Shown: in pieces, positions 61,486 through 64,000 of the stretch | Layout of the letters: each line of letters starts with the position of its first letter | How positions within the stretch are numbered: position 1 is the stretch's first letter | From: Pyrinomonadaceae bacterium | GTDB lineage: Bacteria > Acidobacteriota > Blastocatellia > Pyrinomonadales > Pyrinomonadaceae | Direction: 5' to 3' | Assembly (NCBI GenBank): GCA_030841085.1 | Contig: JAVEDP010000025.1 | Location: 248,001 to 312,000, forward strand | DNA length: 64,000 nt | The notes under the pieces: generated by a model | Told to the model about the DNA's origin: nothing | The model's input: only the letters and a program-made list of their open reading frames with translations | Databases searched by the model: none | Made by a program: the position numbers and the translations under genes

Positions 61486-61731
61486 TTATCGATTACCGAG
61501 ACTATAAACTGCCGTCGTGGGATTATTAGTCTTCCCGTCGAGCCAGTAATCATTGAGCACGCGCAGTTTCTTCAACTGCTTCCCGCTCAACGGGCCCGAT
61601 GTTGCTCTGCCAGTGAAGTCCCACTCGCTCCCGGTTTCAGCCTCAACCATAACCGGGCTCGTGTTTGGTTTCAAATAGAATTCCAACTTCCGCCTCATAC
61701 CCGGAAGAAATTTGTGGTCGGCATTTGCCAT
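61486..61731 (-). pseudogene. Remnant of a DUF3179 protein
   Basis: An 81-codon frame matching only the C-terminal end of DUF3179 proteins as I know them: the pattern FYLKPNTSPVMVE, ETGSEWDFTGRATSGPLSGKQ and LNDYWLDGKTNNPTTAVY. The family normally exceeds 300 residues. The frame is closed upstream by a stop a few codons before the ATG, and no continuation is found. It is a truncated relic rather than a gene. Confidence 0.6.
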
Positions 61732-62801
61732 CGAATAGTCTCACTCGCAACTGAACACAAAAAGGCCTTGTAACACTTGTGGTACGAATATGTCGAGCAC
61801 AGTAATCGGATAGTAGCGTTCGTCGATTCATAATCGGTCTGTTGAATCTACCCGTCAGTAATTGGAATGTAGCCAGGGTTGCGGAACCAACGTCGCACTA
61901 TCATTTCCGACAGTGGTCACAAGTCACTGCGAGTCATTCAATACGTATCTGCCTGCTCCCGAACCGCGAGCTGTGCAGCGATGAAGTTCCCGCGAAACAG
62001 AGCGATATACATTAATACTTACTGATCGACGCATCGCGAGCTGATCGACGCATCGCGAGCGCTGACCTATTTTTCGGTATTGCTGGGAACATCGGGAATG
62101 TCGAAAATGTGGGAATGACCGACGAAAGGTCTTACGCCTTTGGAAACGCAGCACGTCGCTGTATCATGGCCACCTTTCCAAACATGTGCCCGCTTGGCGC
62201 AGAAAGTGAACATTCCTGCGCAAACCTCTGATCTAGTAACCTTAGAGACGCACACAAAATGCGATGGACTGATATTGGCCACCACTTTTCGACTGCTACT
62301 TCTTGGCATGAACTAGTTGTACTTGATTGTCGGATGCTGTAACGGCACACCATTAGGATGCCATCAATATCTTGGTGAAACATGGCGACCTTATCCTGAG
62401 GCATTTTGAACTTCCAGTTGGCACTTTCCTCTTCAGAGTCGACCGTCAATTCAATAGCCAGTGTCAGAGTCCAGGCGAGCAAATCCCCAATACTAAAGCC
62501 TGCCTTGCTTTGAAGAAGCGTTAGTGGCCGTCGGAAACGTGAGCTCTAGTTCTGGAGAATTTCGATAACCAAAAGTGTGATAGTTGAAACTGACAAACAT
62601 TCAGCCGAAGCTGACGATCTGCCGGATTTGTCGTTTACTTTTGCTCCGATGTCTAGCAGGTATTGAACTTCGAAAATCGGTGGCGAACCCCTTGGCAAGT
62701 TAAGAGGCTAGGTCATAGACTGTTCCAAAAGGGCTAATGATCGCCTGCGGACGGGTTTGTCCGTTGTGCCGATGTCATGAATACGAGAGAGGCTTAATCA
62801 A
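61732..62801. other. Gene-poor, eroded region
   Basis: About 1.07 kb without a gene I can support. It contains short minus-strand frames (62067-62309 and 62132-62482) in different registers that may be decayed coding DNA, and a perfect 19-bp tandem duplication at 62022-62059. No strong ribosome binding site or family motif is seen. It may hold the degraded front part of the DUF3179 gene and another lost gene. Confidence 0.5.
62022..62059. repeat. 19-bp tandem duplication
   Basis: CTGATCGACGCATCGCGAG occurs twice in direct succession (62022-62040 and 62041-62059) without mismatch, which suggests a recent slippage or duplication event. Confidence 0.9.
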
Positions 62802-63470
62802 ATGAAGAGTCCAATCTATAATGTCGTTCTTGCTCTGGTATTGACGATTTCGATGAGTGTGACGCAGAACAGAGCGTTGGGACAGTCCATATCAGTTGCT
62901 CCCGAAAAAAGGGAGGAGCCTTCACCTCTAAAGGACTACGTCGGCAGGTACGAGCTGGCTTCCAGCGAGATTTCAATTACCACGATTGACGTGACACTTA
63001 CGAAACAAGGACTGTGGGCCAAGCCTTCGCTGGCAGCGAAACGCAAACTCATGGCCCAATCGAAGACGGAGTTTCTGGATGAATTAGAGAATGCCCGCTA
63101 TACCTTCACGAGAGGCGAAAGCAAAAAGGTTGTTAGTTTAACTTTTGAGTATCAGGGCAAAACTTATACTGCGCGAAAACTCGAACCGGTTGCTCCGAGC
63201 CTTACTGGTAATGTGACGTTTCAGTTGCTTAGGTATCCGGACGCCAACATCGTGGCTTTGGCAGGCTCCTTCAATAATTGGAATCAGTCGCAAACACTCT
63301 GCGCTAAAGAGGGGGATCGCTGGGTATGCCGGATGAAGCTCGAGCCAGGAAAGTATCTGTATAAGTTCATCGTCGATGGAGACTGGATTACAGATCCAGA
63401 CAATCGGAACACCGAAGATGACGGCAATGGGAACATCAACTCAGTACTCGTGGTGATGAAGCACGAGTAG
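62802..63470 (+). CDS. Secreted DUF3471-like + CBM48 glycogen-binding protein
   Basis: A 222-residue exported protein. The signal peptide (MKSPIYNVVLALVLTISMSV) is followed by a DUF3471-like beta barrel (about 42-130; LKDYVGRYELASSEISIT, ARYTFTRGESKKVVSL). A C-terminal CBM48/AMPK-type glycogen-binding domain (about 135-220) has VALAGSFNNWNQ, the Trp in DRWVCRMKLEPGKYLYKFIV and the terminal NINSVLVV. CBM48 domains bind alpha-glucans, which ties this protein functionally to the starch-degrading locus about 6 kb away. No enzyme domain is attached, so it may be a binding or sensing protein. AGAGG lies upstream. Confidence 0.8.
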   Translation: MKSPIYNVVLALVLTISMSVTQNRALGQSISVAPEKREEPSPLKDYVGRYELASSEISITTIDVTLTKQGLWAKPSLAAKRKLMAQSKTEFLDELENARYTFTRGESKKVVSLTFEYQGKTYTARKLEPVAPSLTGNVTFQLLRYPDANIVALAGSFNNWNQSQTLCAKEGDRWVCRMKLEPGKYLYKFIVDGDWITDPDNRNTEDDGNGNINSVLVVMKHE

Positions 63471-63524
63471 TGTCGTGAGGACGAAGCTATCGCAACGAAT
63501 TGCTTCAGGATAACTACCCAAACT

Positions 63525-64000
63525 TTATTGTGGTTTTGCCGGCGGCTTCGAATTCGAAGGCAAGTTGAACGCGCCCAAGCGGAGGACTTCGCTGACGATC
63601 AAAGTGTCATCAACGATCTGCGAACCCATCCTCTGACGAACTTCCTTTTCGTTAGATGAGCCCGGCCAAACCTGAAGCACGGTTCCGTCCTGGGCGATAA
63701 GCAGATGTGACGGGACAGTCATATCGAGAATTGAGAGTGGCGGCGCAACTTCTCCTTGCCATTCAAATGTCGGTGCAGCAATTCCGATCGAATTTGCGTA
63801 TTCGTAGAAGTTGCTAATTGAATCCACCGGTCTAAAGCAGACCGCGTAGTATTGGACGCCGGCGGGCACGACATGCTCCCGGACAAATTGCATTTCGTCT
63901 TTGGCAACGCTGCACATAGCGCAGGTTGGATTAATAGAAGCCAACATCACTGGTTGTTTGCCGAGAAGTTGCCCAAGTTCCGAGCCGTCAGATGCTTTAA
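63525..64000 (-). CDS. Thioredoxin-fold redoxin, 5' end beyond the window
   Basis: A partial frame that stays open to the window edge; the readable part is about 158 residues. LGKQPVMLASINPTCAMCSV contains Cys-Ala-Met-Cys in the position of a thioredoxin CxxC, followed by the rest of a redoxin fold with a cis-Pro loop (DMTVPSHLLIAQDG). It resembles TlpA- or AhpC/TSA-like disulfide proteins, often periplasmic. The N-terminus and any signal sequence lie outside. The GTG at 63950 is an internal codon, not a start. Confidence 0.8.
   Translation of the reverse strand, partial: KASDGSELGQLLGKQPVMLASINPTCAMCSVAKDEMQFVREHVVPAGVQYYAVCFRPVDSISNFYEYANSIGIAAPTFEWQGEVAPPLSILDMTVPSHLLIAQDGTVLQVWPGSSNEKEVRQRMGSQIVDDTLIVSEVLRLGAFNLPSNSKPPAKPQ

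Noticed and set aside
62132-62482. A 116-codon minus-strand frame in the gene-poor region
   Set aside because: No start signal, no recognisable family and an overlapping frame in another register; retained only as possible decayed DNA.

Overview
The window looks like a chromosomal segment of an acidobacterium, most likely class Blastocatellia (inference). Reasons: moderate GC; two very large Oar-type TonB-dependent receptors with an N-terminal carboxypeptidase-regulatory-like domain; a tandem pair of CRTAC1 (FG-GAP/ASPIC-UnbV) proteins; a DUF11/beta-helix/Calx-beta/DUF4214 surface protein; and many secreted proteins of unknown function. I saw no phage, plasmid, CRISPR, rRNA or tRNA signal.

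Layout. 0-7.8 kb: type IV prepilin, a NiCoT-like metal transporter, a Spinster-like MFS permease, a MaoC hydratase, an acyl-CoA ligase overlapping a PHB-depolymerase-type esterase by four bases, and an alpha/beta hydrolase. 7.8-18.4 kb: TonB-dependent receptor 1, an NtrC-type response regulator with its membrane histidine kinase, a DUF4956 protein and a secreted kinase-like protein. 19.1-22.7 kb: a MarR-pirin-NmrA-DoxX-YceI group, probably stress or redox related, with a promoter whose -10 box lies inside a palindrome. 23-27.2 kb: a HExxH secreted protein and an XylG/XylH-type sugar ABC ATPase and permease with no adjacent binding protein. 27.5-33.2 kb: a 1,415-residue surface protein, a metallophosphoesterase and a small basic DUF6496 protein.

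33.3-57.1 kb, all on the minus strand, is a starch/maltodextrin utilisation locus. In transcription order it holds a ROK repressor, TonB-dependent receptor 2, a small secreted protein, a TPR protein, GH13, (a RAYT transposase), GH77 MalQ, GH13, an SDR, an SLC45-type MFS sugar porter, GH13, GH15 glucoamylase, ROK glucokinase and GH31 alpha-glucosidase. The logic is outer-membrane capture, hydrolysis by signal-peptide-bearing amylases, inner-membrane uptake through the MFS porter, and cytosolic MalQ plus glucokinase. 57.2-64 kb: the CRTAC1 pair with a small secreted protein, a DUF3179 remnant in an eroded stretch, a secreted DUF3471+CBM48 protein, and a thioredoxin-fold protein cut by the window end.

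The most unusual feature is the spacer DNA. Many intergenic gaps hold a long inverted repeat made of two or more small hairpin units facing each other, from about ten sequence families. Several families recur, some are nested, and stems change in compensated fashion between copies. At 46.4-47.5 kb a RAYT (Y1 HUH) transposase gene sits between two arrays of one hairpin family in opposite orientation, as in a REPtron, and it has landed inside the maltodextrin locus.
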